Shown in pieces: positions 41,679-50,987 of a stretch of 64,000 bases of DNA; within the stretch, counting starts at the first letter, position 1, and the number at the start of each line of letters is the position of its first letter. Location of the stretch: the NCBI RefSeq assembly GCF_002979915.1, contig NZ_PCQA01000002.1, positions 62,001-126,000 of the forward strand, written 5' to 3'. This stretch comes from Arthrobacter sp. MYb213 (lineage in GTDB: Bacteria; Actinomycetota; Actinomycetes; Actinomycetales; Micrococcaceae). The notes beneath the pieces were generated by a model, which was given only the letters and a program-made list of their open reading frames with translations, made no database searches and was not told where the DNA came from. Both the position numbers and the translations under genes were made by a program.

Positions 41679-42776
41679 TCAGTTGGCTTCGGTCAGCCAG
41701 AGTCGCAAAGTGTTCAGGCAATCACGGATGGCTTGCTGGCTCACATGCTCGTCATCGGTGTGCGCCAATAATGCGTCTCCTGGACCGAAGTTCACCGCCG
41801 AGATCTCTAGGGCGGAGAATCGTGAGACGTCGGTCCAACCGTATTTTGGCTTGGGCTCTTGTCCAAGAATCTGGACTAGGGAGGCCGCAATAGGCTGGTC
41901 AAGGCCCGGACGGGCCCCTTCGGCCCCATCGGTGCGTTCTACGTCAAAGCCCTCAAAGAGTGCCCGCACAGTGGCTTCCGCATCCGACAAGTTCTTATCA
42001 GGGGCAAACCGGTAGTTGACCTCGACCTCACAATAATCAGGAATCACATTTCCAGCTATTCCCCCACTAATGCGTACCGCGTTCATCGACTCACGGTAGG
42101 CAAGCCCCTCCACGTCCACGGTGGCGGGCTCATAAGAAGCCAAGCGAGAGAGAATCGGAGCGGCCTTATGGATGGCGTTCTCCCCCATCCATGCGCGTGC
42201 CGAGTGAGCCGCGGCGCCAGTAGTTCGCACCAAGAAGCGGCTCGTACCATTACAACCACCCTCAACCGTTCCGTTGGTGGGCTCAAGGAGAATCGCAAAG
42301 TCTGCATGCAATAGCTGCGCCGAGTTACGGGCCAATCTTCCCAGCCCGGATTTTTCTGCTGCCACTTCTTCATGATCATAAAAAATATAGGTCACATCAA
42401 AGCGGGGGTTAGTCAGTTCAGCCGCGAGAGCTAACTGCACTGCGACGCCACCTTTCATATCGGTGGCCCCACGCCCGTAGAGAACTCCGTCGGTGACCGT
42501 GGCCGGCACTGTGCCGCGTGCTCCGGCCACGTGCGGTAATGGAACGGTGTCTAAATGACCGGCTAAGACCACCCGTTGGGCACGGCCCAGATTGGTGCGT
42601 GCCACGATGGAATCCCCATCGCGGTGCACCTCCAGATGGCTGATGCCGCGTAGCGCCTCATAAACCTGATCGGCGAGGGCTTTTTCATTCCCTGAAACCG
42701 ATTCAATGTTCATGATTCGTTCGGTTAGCTTGGCGACGTCTTCTCGAAGATTAAGTTCGCTCACAATACCCATCAT
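41679..42776 (-). CDS. dapE: Succinyl-diaminopimelate desuccinylase DapE
   Basis: Hydrolyses N-succinyl-LL-diaminopimelate to LL-diaminopimelate in lysine and peptidoglycan synthesis. This M20-family metalloenzyme has 365 residues. Metal and catalytic motifs are VVLAGHLDTVPLP (about 71), GRGATDMKGGVAVQLA (about 100), YDHEEVAAEKSGLG (about 135, with the catalytic Glu pair) and AILLEPTNGTVEGGCNGT. DUF-like M20 peptidases are the alternative, but the neighbours dapD and dapC make DapE the best call. It diverges from dapD. Two Met codons lie at the start; no strong ribosome binding site helps choose. Confidence 0.92.
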   Translation of the reverse strand: MMGIVSELNLREDVAKLTERIMNIESVSGNEKALADQVYEALRGISHLEVHRDGDSIVARTNLGRAQRVVLAGHLDTVPLPHVAGARGTVPATVTDGVLYGRGATDMKGGVAVQLALAAELTNPRFDVTYIFYDHEEVAAEKSGLGRLARNSAQLLHADFAILLEPTNGTVEGGCNGTSRFLVRTTGAAAHSARAWMGENAIHKAAPILSRLASYEPATVDVEGLAYRESMNAVRISGGIAGNVIPDYCEVEVNYRFAPDKNLSDAEATVRALFEGFDVERTDGAEGARPGLDQPIAASLVQILGQEPKPKYGWTDVSRFSALEISAVNFGPGDALLAHTDDEHVSQQAIRDCLNTLRLWLTEAN

Positions 42777-42847
42777 TCGTCACTTTTTGATTTCGTTCCG
42801 CTGTCATTTATCAACATTACTCGCAGTGTAAACGCTACGATCAGAAC

Positions 42848-43804
42848 ATGACTTTTGAACCCGCATCAGCAACTTTTGACTCATCGGTACGTTTGGCTTC
42901 CGCCCATGGGCTGGCCACTATCGCAACTGACGGCACGGTTTTGGACGTCTGGTACCCAGCTCCCGTTCTCGGAGTGCTTTCGCAAGCCCCCGAACTATCC
43001 GGTGAATTAGCAGCAGCAGCAATAGATGACACACAACGTGGAACCACACAGAAGGTCATATCGCTCACCATTGATCTTGATGTGGCGCCGGCAGATACTG
43101 CAGATGTGTGGCTACGTTTGCACCTGCTCTCCCACCGTTTGGTGGCCCCGAATACCATCAACCTTGACGGGATCTTCGGTCACCTCGCAAATGTGGTGTG
43201 GACAAACTTCGGTCCATGTCAGGTCGCCGGATTCGAAATGACACGTCTAAAAATGCGCACGCGTGGAAACGTGGACGTGTACGGCGTGGATAAGTTCCCG
43301 CGCATGGTCGATTACGTCCTACCGTCGGGTGTACGCATCGCCGACGCGGATCGTGTGCGACTCGGAGCGCATCTGGCCGAAGGCACCACCGTGATGCACG
43401 AAGGTTTTGTGAACTTTAACGCTGGCACCTTAGGCACCTCAATGGTCGAAGGACGTATTTCGGCCTCGGTAGTTGTCGGTAACGGTTCCGATGTTGGTGG
43501 CGGCGCTTCCATCATGGGCACGCTCTCCGGCGGCGGCAAAGAACGTATCACCATTGGCGAGCGAGTTCTGCTCGGTGCCAATGCCGGCGTAGGCATTTCC
43601 ATTGGTGATGATTGTGTGGTTGAAGCCGGACTTTATGTCACCGCCGGAACGCGAGTGCAGCTCGATGGCAAGAGTGTAAAGGCACTGGAACTGTCCGGAG
43701 TTCCTAACCTGCTCTTCCGTCGTAACTCGATCAGCGGCGCGGTCGAGGTTTTGCCTCGCGCCGGTCAGCGCGTGGAACTAAACAGTGCATTGCATGCTAA
43801 CTAA
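42848..43804 (+). CDS. dapD: Tetrahydrodipicolinate N-succinyltransferase DapD
   Basis: Succinylates tetrahydrodipicolinate, the step that opens the succinylase branch of lysine synthesis. The 318-residue actinobacterial type has an N-terminal domain and a left-handed beta-helix of hexapeptide repeats in the C-terminal half. The key segment is [20 protein letters not shown], then [20 protein letters not shown] and [20 protein letters not shown]. These match DapD of M. tuberculosis type rather than the shorter enterobacterial enzyme. It diverges from dapE with a 71-bp gap, so the two promoters are close together. Confidence 0.94.
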   Translation: MTFEPASATFDSSVRLASAHGLATIATDGTVLDVWYPAPVLGVLSQAPELSGELAAAAIDDTQRGTTQKVISLTIDLDVAPADTADVWLRLHLLSHRLVAPNTINLDGIFGHLANVVWTNFGPCQVAGFEMTRLKMRTRGNVDVYGVDKFPRMVDYVLPSGVRIADADRVRLGAHLAEGTTVMHEGFVNFNAGTLGTSMVEGRISASVVVGNGSDVGGGASIMGTLSGGGKERITIGERVLLGANAGVGISIGDDCVVEAGLYVTAGTRVQLDGKSVKALELSGVPNLLFRRNSISGAVEVLPRAGQRVELNSALHAN

Positions 43805-43818
43805 TTTTTAGCGGAACT

Positions 43819-43858
43819 CAACGGCGAGGGGCACACCACGGTGTGCCCCTCGCCGTTG
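43819..43858. terminator. Bidirectional terminator between dapD and the 205-residue gene
   Basis: Arms of 19 bp (CAACGGCGAGGGGCACACC and its complement) are almost adjacent; the real loop will open a few of the inner pairs. It ends in TTGTTG on the plus strand. Confidence 0.85.
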
Positions 43859-43869
43859 TTGTAGAGGCT

Positions 43870-44487
43870 TCAGGGAAAGATGATGGTCACCATCGGCTGA
43901 ATATATCCGTGAAAAGCTCGCCCATCACGTAATAATGAGGTACTGGCAACGATCGTCGCTCCCCCAATAAGCCATGCACGCGGCTCAGTCAATGGAATAT
44001 CGATGACATGAATTTGAGTTTCTTTCACATCTTGGGCGTGCTCTACCCCGTGGTCGATGAGGATTCGTTCCACCTCATCCATGCGCGCAGGAATGTAGTC
44101 CTTTGACTGTTCGCTAAACTTCTCGCGATGCTGATGGGCGAACATAGTTGCTTGACCATAGTGAGCATGGGCCAGCTTAGCTAGTTCCGGATAGCAGCCG
44201 GCGCCGAGGTCCGCGAGCAAATCCATTGGATCGGTGTCAGTGGTTGGTTCGCGGGTAATCAGCGAATCCCACCACGAGGACCATTCTTGTTTAATCTGTC
44301 CCGGAGCCACCTGACGTTGACCACGGGCTTTTACTGCTGGGGCCAGAGCGGAGTTTGGTCCCACTTCCGAAGGATCTATTCCACCCAAGTCGCGAAGGTA
44401 GAGAGCCAACAGCATATTTGGATTGGTATTTATGGCCAAAGACCAATTATTGCCACGACGATAATACACGCGCACCACCTGACTCAT
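43870..44487 (-). CDS. Unrecognised 205-residue protein
   Basis: I do not recognise this protein. It has no signal peptide or membrane helix. It contains several Trp and His residues, for example KQEWSSWWDSL (about 85) and LAHAHYGQATMFAHQHREKF (about 125-144), and ends in a mostly hydrophobic segment with AWLIGGATIVASTSLLRDG. The N-terminus MSQVVRVYYRRGNNWSLAIN looks like a beta strand pair. The open frame, codon use and flanking terminators on both sides support a real single-gene unit. It lies between dapD and gltA, transcribed leftward. It may be a lineage-specific cytosolic protein. Confidence 0.7.
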   Translation of the reverse strand: MSQVVRVYYRRGNNWSLAINTNPNMLLALYLRDLGGIDPSEVGPNSALAPAVKARGQRQVAPGQIKQEWSSWWDSLITREPTTDTDPMDLLADLGAGCYPELAKLAHAHYGQATMFAHQHREKFSEQSKDYIPARMDEVERILIDHGVEHAQDVKETQIHVIDIPLTEPRAWLIGGATIVASTSLLRDGRAFHGYIQPMVTIIFP

Positions 44488-44545
44488 CCAAGCAACAATG
44501 TGCTCTGTTCCCTAGGATACGCCGATACTCGGTGTTAAAACAGGA

Positions 44546-44585
44546 AACGGCCGGGCAAACACCTTAGTGCTTGCCCGGCCGTTTT
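44546..44585 (-). terminator. Terminator after gltA
   Basis: A perfect 14-bp GC-rich stem (AAACGGCCGGGCAA and its complement) lies downstream of the gltA stop and carries A/T runs at both ends. In the gltA direction it ends in TTT. Confidence 0.85.
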
Positions 44586-44613
44586 TGAACCAGTTATGCG
44601 AACTATTTTAGGC

Positions 44614-45894
44614 TTAGACGCCTGGGTAGTTACGCTCGGTCTCGCCCATGTACAACTGACGTGGACGGCCAATCTTAAGTTCTGGGTCCTTGATCATTTC
44701 GCGCCACTGGGCAATCCAGCCCGGCAGGCGACCGATAGCGAAGAGGACGGTGAACATCTTCTCCGGAAAGCCCATCGCGGTATAGATCAGGCCGGTGTAG
44801 AAGTCGACGTTCGGGTAGAGCTTACGCGAGATGAAGTACTCGTCGTTAAGCGCAGTCTCTTCCAGCTTCATAGCGATATCAAGCAACTCATTCTTGCCCT
44901 GCTTAGCCAGCAAGTCGTGAGCGGTCTGCTTGATGATCTTTGCACGTGGATCGTAGTTCTTGTACACGCGGTGGCCGAAGCCCATCAGGCGTACGCCGTC
45001 TTCCTTGTTCTTGACCTTCTCCATGAAGTCTTCTGGAGAAATACCCGAGGACTGGATCTCGCGCAGCATCTTCAACACAGCCTCGTTGGCGCCGCCGTGG
45101 GCAGGACCGGACAGTGCGTGGATACCAGCCGAAACGGAAGCGAACATGTTAGCTTCCGAAGAGCCAACCAGGCGCACGGTGGAGGTCGAGCAGTTCTGCT
45201 CGTGGTCTGCGTGCAAGATCAGTAGCAGGTCAAGAGCCTTGACCACATCTGGATCCGGAACGTATGGCTCCGCTGCGGTGCCGAAGCACAGGCGCAGGAA
45301 GTTCTCGACCATGTTCATCGAGTTATCTGGGTACAGCAGTGCCTGTCCGATGGACTTCTTGTGCGCGTAAGCGGCAAGAACTGGCAACTTTGCCAATAGA
45401 CGCAAGGTTGAACGCTCAACCTGTGCGTCGTCCTTTGGATCCAAAGAATCCTGGTACCAGGTCGACAGCGCCGAGACGGCCGAGGAAAGTACCGGCATCG
45501 GGTGCGCATCGCGTGGGAATCCGCCGAAGAAGCCCTTGAGTTCCTCGTGCAGCAGCGTGTGGCGGCGCAGGGATCCGTCGAAGGTTTCTAGCTGATCGGC
45601 GGTAGGCAGCTCGCCGTTGATCAGCAGGTAGCTGACTTCGGTGAAGCTCGAGTGCGCGGCAAGCTGTTCGATTGGGTAACCGCGGTAACGCAGGATGCCT
45701 GCGTCGCCGTCGATGTAGGTAATCGCGGACTTCGTGGCCGCGGTATTCATGAAGCCCGGGTCGTAGGTTACGTTCCCGGTGGTCTTCAATAGTGGCGCTA
45801 CGTTAAAACCATCATTGCCCTCGGCAGCCGGGATAACCGGTAGCTCTAGGCTGGAATCACCAAATTGTAGCTGTGCAGATTTAGTATCTGTCAT
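44614..45894 (-). CDS. gltA: Citrate synthase GltA (type II)
   Basis: Condenses oxaloacetate and acetyl-CoA to citrate at the entry of the TCA cycle. Family motifs are GILRYRGYPIEQLA (about 65), LILHADHEQNCSTSTVR (about 225) with the first catalytic His, SGPAHGGANEAVLKML (about 258), and GFGHRVYKNYDPRAKII (about 300). The length, 426 residues from the ATG at 45894, fits the hexameric type II enzyme. AGGAG lies 6 bases before this start; a frame extension to 45969 is not needed. It is transcribed alone, ending in a hairpin. Confidence 0.97.
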   Translation of the reverse strand: MTDTKSAQLQFGDSSLELPVIPAAEGNDGFNVAPLLKTTGNVTYDPGFMNTAATKSAITYIDGDAGILRYRGYPIEQLAAHSSFTEVSYLLINGELPTADQLETFDGSLRRHTLLHEELKGFFGGFPRDAHPMPVLSSAVSALSTWYQDSLDPKDDAQVERSTLRLLAKLPVLAAYAHKKSIGQALLYPDNSMNMVENFLRLCFGTAAEPYVPDPDVVKALDLLLILHADHEQNCSTSTVRLVGSSEANMFASVSAGIHALSGPAHGGANEAVLKMLREIQSSGISPEDFMEKVKNKEDGVRLMGFGHRVYKNYDPRAKIIKQTAHDLLAKQGKNELLDIAMKLEETALNDEYFISRKLYPNVDFYTGLIYTAMGFPEKMFTVLFAIGRLPGWIAQWREMIKDPELKIGRPRQLYMGETERNYPGV

Positions 45895-45992
45895 TGCATC
45901 TCCTAACCGGAAAGGCTTTAGTTCCGAAAGGTCAGTCGTCACGGTAGAACATACCGCTAATTGACCCATTCACGCTAATTCAACTGTCATCT

Positions 45993-47108
45993 TCACCGAT
46001 TGGCGGAAGAGTTTAACCGCTCAACTGCTGCGGCTATCCGTTCATCGGAACCGGTCAGCGCTACACGTACGTGTAGTTCTCCGGCAGTTCCGTAGAAAGC
46101 ACCTGGGCCGGCAACAATTCCAATTTCAGCCAAACGCTGTAGCGTCTGCCAACTGGACTGTCCTTCCGTGCACCATAGGTATAAACCTGCCACCGAGTCT
46201 TCGATGGTCAAGCCAAAGTTTTCGAGTGCCGGACGCAGCATTTCACGGCGCGCCCGGTATATCTCCCGCTGTGCTACGACATGCTCATCATCGCCCAAGG
46301 CAACAACCATCGCATGCTGAATTGGGCCCGGAACAATCATTCCCGCGTGCTTGCGACTGTTAACCAAAGTCGGCATCAGATTAGGGGCACCGGCGACAAA
46401 AGCGGCGCGGTACCCTGCAAGGTTTGACTGCTTAGACAAGGAGTAGAGCGAAAGGAGATTATCCAAATTTCCGTCGTTAACACGGGGATCTAAAACGCTA
46501 GGTACTGCGCCTTCGTATTCATCCCAGCCAAGTTCTGCGTAACACTCATCGGAGGCGACTACCGCGCCAAGTTCACGCGCTTGGAATACAAGTTGGCGTA
46601 ACGATTCGAGGTCACGCACCTTACCGGTGGGGTTACCCGGGGAATTCACCCACACCAGTTTGACCCGCGCACGTTCTTCATCGTTGAGCTCATTGAGATC
46701 ATCGGTAGCGATAGCGGTCGCACCGACCAATTTCGCACCAATGTCATAGGTCGGGTAAGCGATCGAAGGGCGAACCAAGATGTCCTGTGGACCCATGCCA
46801 AGAAGTAACGGAAGCCAGGCGACCATCTCTTTAGAACCAACGGTTGGCATGACATCATCGATGCTCAGCCCCGTGACCTGACGACGGCGTGCATACCAAT
46901 CGACAATGGCCTGACGTACGTCTGGTGTCCCATGAGTGGTCGGGTAGCCGTGAGAGTTTGCAGCCTGCGCGAGAGCCTCTTGAATAACCTGTGGCGTGTC
47001 GTCAACGGGAGTACCGATAGAAAGGTCGACCACACCATCTTGGTGTTTGGCCGCCAGTTCACGGTATGGCGCTAACTGGTTCCAGGGGTAATCGGGGAGC
47101 TCAAGCAT
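45993..47108 (-). CDS. dapC: Succinyldiaminopimelate aminotransferase DapC
   Basis: A PLP aminotransferase that makes N-succinyl-LL-diaminopimelate from the keto acid, completing the lysine branch with DapD and DapE. The 371-residue class I/II enzyme shows VDLSIGTPVDDTP at the start, TVGSKEMVAWLPLLLG (about 90), VNSPGNPTGKV (about 153), VASDECYAELGWDE (about 186), and the PLP Lys in YSLSKQSNLAGYRAAFV (about 230). The following order fdxA-dapC matches Rv1177-Rv1178. The ferredoxin gene ends 12 bp before its start, so both are probably transcribed together. Confidence 0.93.
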   Translation of the reverse strand: MLELPDYPWNQLAPYRELAAKHQDGVVDLSIGTPVDDTPQVIQEALAQAANSHGYPTTHGTPDVRQAIVDWYARRRQVTGLSIDDVMPTVGSKEMVAWLPLLLGMGPQDILVRPSIAYPTYDIGAKLVGATAIATDDLNELNDEERARVKLVWVNSPGNPTGKVRDLESLRQLVFQARELGAVVASDECYAELGWDEYEGAVPSVLDPRVNDGNLDNLLSLYSLSKQSNLAGYRAAFVAGAPNLMPTLVNSRKHAGMIVPGPIQHAMVVALGDDEHVVAQREIYRARREMLRPALENFGLTIEDSVAGLYLWCTEGQSSWQTLQRLAEIGIVAGPGAFYGTAGELHVRVALTGSDERIAAAVERLNSSANR

Positions 47109-47120
47109 ATATGCGGAAAC

Positions 47121-47444
47121 CTAGTCTTGATTCTGAGGTGGCAGAGCACTGATCAGCGGGTGATCAGTTCCTGTATTTCCAATTTTAGCGGCGCCGCCCG
47201 GGGAACCAAGTTCGTCGAAAAAGTCGACGTTTGCCTTGTAATAGTCGGCCCACTGATCAGGCACATCGTCTTCGTAATAGATCGCTTCCACCGGGCAGAC
47301 CGGTTCGCACGCACCACAATCGACGCACTCGTCGGGGTGAATATATAAGGAGCGCTCGCCTTCATAAATGCAATCCACCGGGCACTCTTCGACGCAGGCC
47401 TTATCTTTAAGGTCGACGCACGGTTGGGCGATGATGTAAGTCAC
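47121..47444 (-). CDS. fdxA: 7Fe ferredoxin FdxA
   Basis: A 107-residue electron carrier with one [3Fe-4S] and one [4Fe-4S] cluster. Cys residues lie in [20 protein letters not shown] (quoted to its end; next is PVDC) and in [20 protein letters not shown]. The first motif lacks one ligand, as in 7Fe ferredoxins of Actinobacteria. It passes electrons to P450s or other reductases in relatives; its partner here is unknown. The gene precedes dapC in the same operon, upstream of which a 204-bp gap separates it from a divergent small gene. Confidence 0.95.
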   Translation of the reverse strand: MTYIIAQPCVDLKDKACVEECPVDCIYEGERSLYIHPDECVDCGACEPVCPVEAIYYEDDVPDQWADYYKANVDFFDELGSPGGAAKIGNTGTDHPLISALPPQNQD

Positions 47445-47648
47445 GGGTACTGAGACCTTTCCTAGCGCAAATTCTAAGATTTCACTTCAGTTTCACGGAT
47501 TTAACCTCTGGTCGTTGAATCCGCAATAAGCTCTAGCTACAGTCTAGTCCTGATACCCAAACAAGCGATCTCGCACACCCACCCTGTGACGTAATCGACG
47601 ATTCACATTTCGCCCAAGGTTAACGAAGATGAATTCTTGTGCACTTAG

Positions 47649-47909
47649 ATGACGGAAAATATGCTCAAATTTGAAGATCTTAACCCCGGCGACCGCATCG
47701 TGGTGCGTTATCGTCTGGCGCAGACATCCCCAGTGACCGGAAACGAGATCAGTAGCGATGCCCTCGGAGAGGTCCTCGCGGTCACCGCTGACACCGTGTC
47801 CATCAATACCAAGCGTGGCGCGCTGGACGTTGCCCGTCAGGCTATTACGCACGCCAAACGAGTCCCACCGCCACCGGTACGACGCTCACGACCGCCAACG
47901 CTGAAGTAG
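47649..47909 (+). CDS. Small SH3-like protein (86 residues)
   Basis: A small basic protein. Its main part, NPGDRIVVRYRLAQTSPVTG then LGEVLAVTADTVSINTKRGA, is a likely five-strand barrel. It resembles the N-terminal domain of Rv0428c-type GNAT proteins, which read similarly (GDRVVVRYRL, then LGxL, then KRVPPPP). Here the acetyltransferase domain is missing. The end is a Pro/Arg-rich tail, VPPPPVRRSRPP. The pattern suggests nucleic acid or protein binding; function is unknown. An ATG four codons further in (47661) is an alternative start. Confidence 0.7.
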   Translation: MTENMLKFEDLNPGDRIVVRYRLAQTSPVTGNEISSDALGEVLAVTADTVSINTKRGALDVARQAITHAKRVPPPPVRRSRPPTLK

Positions 47910-47985
47910 TTCGCTGAACGGTGTAGAAAACGACTTGCGATTTGAAAATACCAATCACTAGCTAATTTTCGCGTATGCTGGCAAT

Positions 47986-48483
47986 ATGCCGACAGACGAT
48001 CTAGTCCAAGCCCGCGCACGAGCATTAAGCTCACCATTGCGGCTTAGAATTCTGCGCTTATGCCTGCATGAGTCCCGCACCAATAAGGAAATAGCCGACA
48101 TTCTCGAGCTAAATCCAGCGACTTCATTGCACCACGTACGCACCCTAGTGGGCAGCGGTTTCCTTGCTGCGGAAGAGCCCCGCCGAGGTAACCGCGGAGC
48201 CAAGGAAGTGCCGTACCGTAGCACACGGCAGTCCTGGGGCACCCGAATTCCGGACGCCGCTCCCCTGCTGGTAGATACCTTCCTGCAGGAAATCGATGGA
48301 CTTGAGCCACAAGAAATTCAGGTCATTCGTGTGGGTCTAAAACTTACCGAAGAGACACAAAAAGAAATGCTCGGCCGTATTCGAGAAATTATCGAAGACT
48401 ACGCAATGCGTGAAGCGGAACCTGGGGGCGTAGCAACCTCGTTGTTCCTCGCCCACCACTTAGATGTCACCGGCAACAAATAA
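47986..48483 (+). CDS. Winged helix-turn-helix regulator (ArsR-like)
   Basis: A 165-residue DNA-binding protein. ALSSPLRLRILRLCLHESRT then NKEIADILELNPATSLHHVR (about 13-52) is a classical ArsR-type winged helix with the Pro-leading first helix. VPYRSTRQSWG follows the wing. The C-terminal half is helical and has no obvious metal-binding Cys pairs, so it is probably not a metal sensor of the usual type. It may use the helical part for dimer or ligand binding. Targets are unknown. It is followed by a strong bidirectional terminator. Confidence 0.85.
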   Translation: MPTDDLVQARARALSSPLRLRILRLCLHESRTNKEIADILELNPATSLHHVRTLVGSGFLAAEEPRRGNRGAKEVPYRSTRQSWGTRIPDAAPLLVDTFLQEIDGLEPQEIQVIRVGLKLTEETQKEMLGRIREIIEDYAMREAEPGGVATSLFLAHHLDVTGNK

Positions 48484-48488
48484 GCGTT

Positions 48489-48533
48489 TTAACCAAGAAA
48501 AACCCCAGCAATGCTGGGGTTTTTCTTGGTTAA
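48489..48533. terminator. Bidirectional terminator between the winged-helix and membrane-protein genes
   Basis: A 21-bp perfect stem with a 3-base loop has A and T runs on both sides (AAAAACCCCAGC / GCTGGGGTTTTT inside). It should end both converging transcripts. Confidence 0.93.
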
Positions 48534-48958
48534 CGCTGACGTTTGCGAAGTACGCGCAATGCCATAAATAGCGAGATCACCGCGGGTACGATCATGCCAT
48601 ACATCCATAACAGCGAGGCGATGGTCGGACCGGGTAGATATTGCAGGTACTGCAGCGGCAAAATCATCGTGTCGTTTCCAAAATAGGAAATCGACCCGAC
48701 AACCAGGTAGCAGCCGATAAAGCCCACCGCGCCGGCCCAGAGTTTGCCCGAGGCAACCACCGACCAGTACACCAGTAAGCCCAATAACAGCCAAGCCACC
48801 AGCACTCCCCAAACTAGCGGGATATTCCCTGCATAGCTCAGCGAGGCATGGATGGCGGTGCCCAGTAAACCGGAAACCACGGCAGCAACCAGACCGCGCA
48901 CTAGCGCGCTGAGGTTACTGCCGACGGTAAGCGGCTGGTTAGCTCTTTGCTCGCGCAC
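48530..48958 (-). CDS. Small four-helix membrane protein of unknown function
   Basis: A protein of 142 residues with four likely transmembrane helices: LVRGLVAAVVSGLLGTAIHA, VWGVLVAWLLLGLLVYWSVV, AGAVGFIGCYLVVGSISYFG and WMYGMIVPAVISLFMALRVL. A basic end (LRKRQR) suggests a cytoplasmic C-terminus. No motif identifies a transporter or enzyme. The GTG start at 48958 has AAGG upstream and overlaps the 3' end of typA by 20 bp; a GTG at 48973 is an alternative. Overlap and direction suggest cotranscription with typA. Confidence 0.75.
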   Translation of the reverse strand: MREQRANQPLTVGSNLSALVRGLVAAVVSGLLGTAIHASLSYAGNIPLVWGVLVAWLLLGLLVYWSVVASGKLWAGAVGFIGCYLVVGSISYFGNDTMILPLQYLQYLPGPTIASLLWMYGMIVPAVISLFMALRVLRKRQR

Positions 48959-50849
48959 GAGTTGCCTTGGCACGATCGCTAGCGTTCAACAGAACCTTAC
49001 GGATACGCACGGCATCCGGGGTGACCTCAACGCACTCGTCTTCGCGAGCGAATTCGAGGGACTCTTCAAGAGTCAGGTTACGTGGTGGGGTCATGTTCTC
49101 GAAGCTATCCGAGGAAGCTGCACGCATGTTGGTGAGCTGCTTTTCCTTGGTAATGTTCACGTCCATGTCATCGGCGCGCGAGTTCTCGCCAACGATCATG
49201 CCCTCGTAAACCTCGGAGGTAGGCTGCACGAAGAAGTTCATGCGTTCCTGAAGCTTGATCATCGCGAACGGGGTGACAACGCCGGAGCGGTCAGCCACGA
49301 TCGAACCGTTGATACGGTATTCGATTGGACCGGCCCATGGCTCGTAACCTTCGGCCAGCGATGCTGCGATACCAGCGCCGCGGGTTTCGGTCATGAAGCG
49401 GGTACGGAAACCGATTAGGCCACGAGCAGGAACGATGAATTCCATACGAACCCAGCCGGTACCGTGGTTGGCCATATTGGTCATCCGGCCCTTGCGTGAA
49501 GCCATCAGCTGGGTGATTGCGCCCAGGTATTCTTCTGGCACGTCGATGGTCATGTGCTCCATTGGCTCATGAACCTTGCCGTCAACAACCTTGGTGACAA
49601 CCTGTGGCTTGCCAACGGTCAGCTCGAAGCCTTCGCGTCGCATCTGCTCCACGAGGATGGCCAGAGCCAATTCGCCACGACCCTGTACTTCCCAAGCGTC
49701 GGGACGCTCGGTTGGCAAGATGCTCAGCGAAACGTTACCGATCAGTTCCTTGTCCAGGCGATCCTTCACCTGACGAGCGGTGACCTTGGCGCCCTTGACC
49801 TTGCCGGCCAGCGGCGAGGTGTTGATACCAATGGTCATCGAGATCGCTGGTGGATCAACGGTGATCAGTGGCAGTGGCTTCGGGTTCTCAAGGTCGGTGA
49901 GGGTCTCACCGATCATGATGTCTTCGATACCTGCAACTGCAACGATCTCGCCCGGTCCGGCCGATTCGGCTGGAACACGGGTCAGACCCTTGGTGGCTAG
50001 CAGTTCGGTGATCTTGACCTGCTTCATGGTGCCATCCTGGCGGGCCCAGTTAACCTGCTGGCCCTTGCGCAGCGTGCCGTTGAAGATACGCAGCAGTGCC
50101 AGACGGCCAAGGAATGGCGAGGCGTCAAGGTTGGTCACGTGGGCCTGAAGAACTTCACCTTCGGTGTAAGTCGGGGCTGGCACGTGCTTGATGATGGTCT
50201 CGAACAGTGGCTCAAGATCTTCGTTGTCTGGCAAGGTGCCATCGGCTGGCTGAGTCATCGAAGCGTAACCGGCCTTGCCGGAAGCGAAGACGATCGGGAC
50301 GTTCAAGACCTTGTCTAGATCCAGATCTGGAGCTTCGTCGGCCAAGTCCGAGGCCAGTCCGAGCAGCAGGTCCATGGAGTCAGAGATGACGCCATCGATG
50401 CGGGAGTCGGGACGGTCGGTCTTGTTGACCACGATGATGACAGGCAGATCGGCGCTCAGTGCCTTACGCAGCACGAAACGGGTCTGTGGCAGCGGGCCTT
50501 CGGAGGCGTCGACAAGCAGAACCACACCATCAACCATGGACAGGCCGCGCTCGACCTCGCCACCGAAGTCAGCGTGACCCGGGGTATCGATGATGTTCAT
50601 GGTCATGTTCTTGCCTTCGGCAGCTGGGCCGCTGTAGAACACGGTGGTGTTCTTAGCAAGAATGGTGATGCCCTTCTCGCGTTCCAACTCGCCGGAGTCC
50701 ATCACGCGATCTTCGGTTTCACCGTGGCTTTCGAATGCACCAGTCTGCTGGAGCATTGCGTTGACCATGGTGGTCTTGCCGTGGTCAACGTGCGCAACGA
50801 TAGCTACGTTGCGCAGGTCGTCGCGACGGATGAGAGTTGTATCTGACAT
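48939..50849 (-). CDS. typA: Ribosome-associated GTPase TypA/BipA
   Basis: A translational GTPase of the EF-G-like family that acts on the ribosome during stress and assembly. G1 is [10 protein letters not shown] (about 16-25), G3 is [13 protein letters not shown] (about 79-91), and G4 is [12 protein letters not shown] (about 135). Domains II and the C-terminal part follow, with [20 protein letters not shown] and the TypA-specific [18 protein letters not shown]. The start is the ATG at 50849; a longer frame to 50915 is unlikely. The product has 636 residues. The 138 bp upstream (to the GNAT gene end at 50988) contain no gene and may be a long leader. Confidence 0.96.
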   Translation of the reverse strand: MSDTTLIRRDDLRNVAIVAHVDHGKTTMVNAMLQQTGAFESHGETEDRVMDSGELEREKGITILAKNTTVFYSGPAAEGKNMTMNIIDTPGHADFGGEVERGLSMVDGVVLLVDASEGPLPQTRFVLRKALSADLPVIIVVNKTDRPDSRIDGVISDSMDLLLGLASDLADEAPDLDLDKVLNVPIVFASGKAGYASMTQPADGTLPDNEDLEPLFETIIKHVPAPTYTEGEVLQAHVTNLDASPFLGRLALLRIFNGTLRKGQQVNWARQDGTMKQVKITELLATKGLTRVPAESAGPGEIVAVAGIEDIMIGETLTDLENPKPLPLITVDPPAISMTIGINTSPLAGKVKGAKVTARQVKDRLDKELIGNVSLSILPTERPDAWEVQGRGELALAILVEQMRREGFELTVGKPQVVTKVVDGKVHEPMEHMTIDVPEEYLGAITQLMASRKGRMTNMANHGTGWVRMEFIVPARGLIGFRTRFMTETRGAGIAASLAEGYEPWAGPIEYRINGSIVADRSGVVTPFAMIKLQERMNFFVQPTSEVYEGMIVGENSRADDMDVNITKEKQLTNMRAASSDSFENMTPPRNLTLEESLEFAREDECVEVTPDAVRIRKVLLNASDRAKATRARAKS

Positions 50850-50987
50850 ACGGGAAGGCTCACTTCGTGTAGAGAATTTAGGGTCTCGGAGGCGGGGCCA
50901 CAGTCGACCCAACATACTATTTTACGCGCTTCGGACAAGTACATCGTTTATCTGTGGTGGAACATACAGAAATAGCTTCATTAACGG

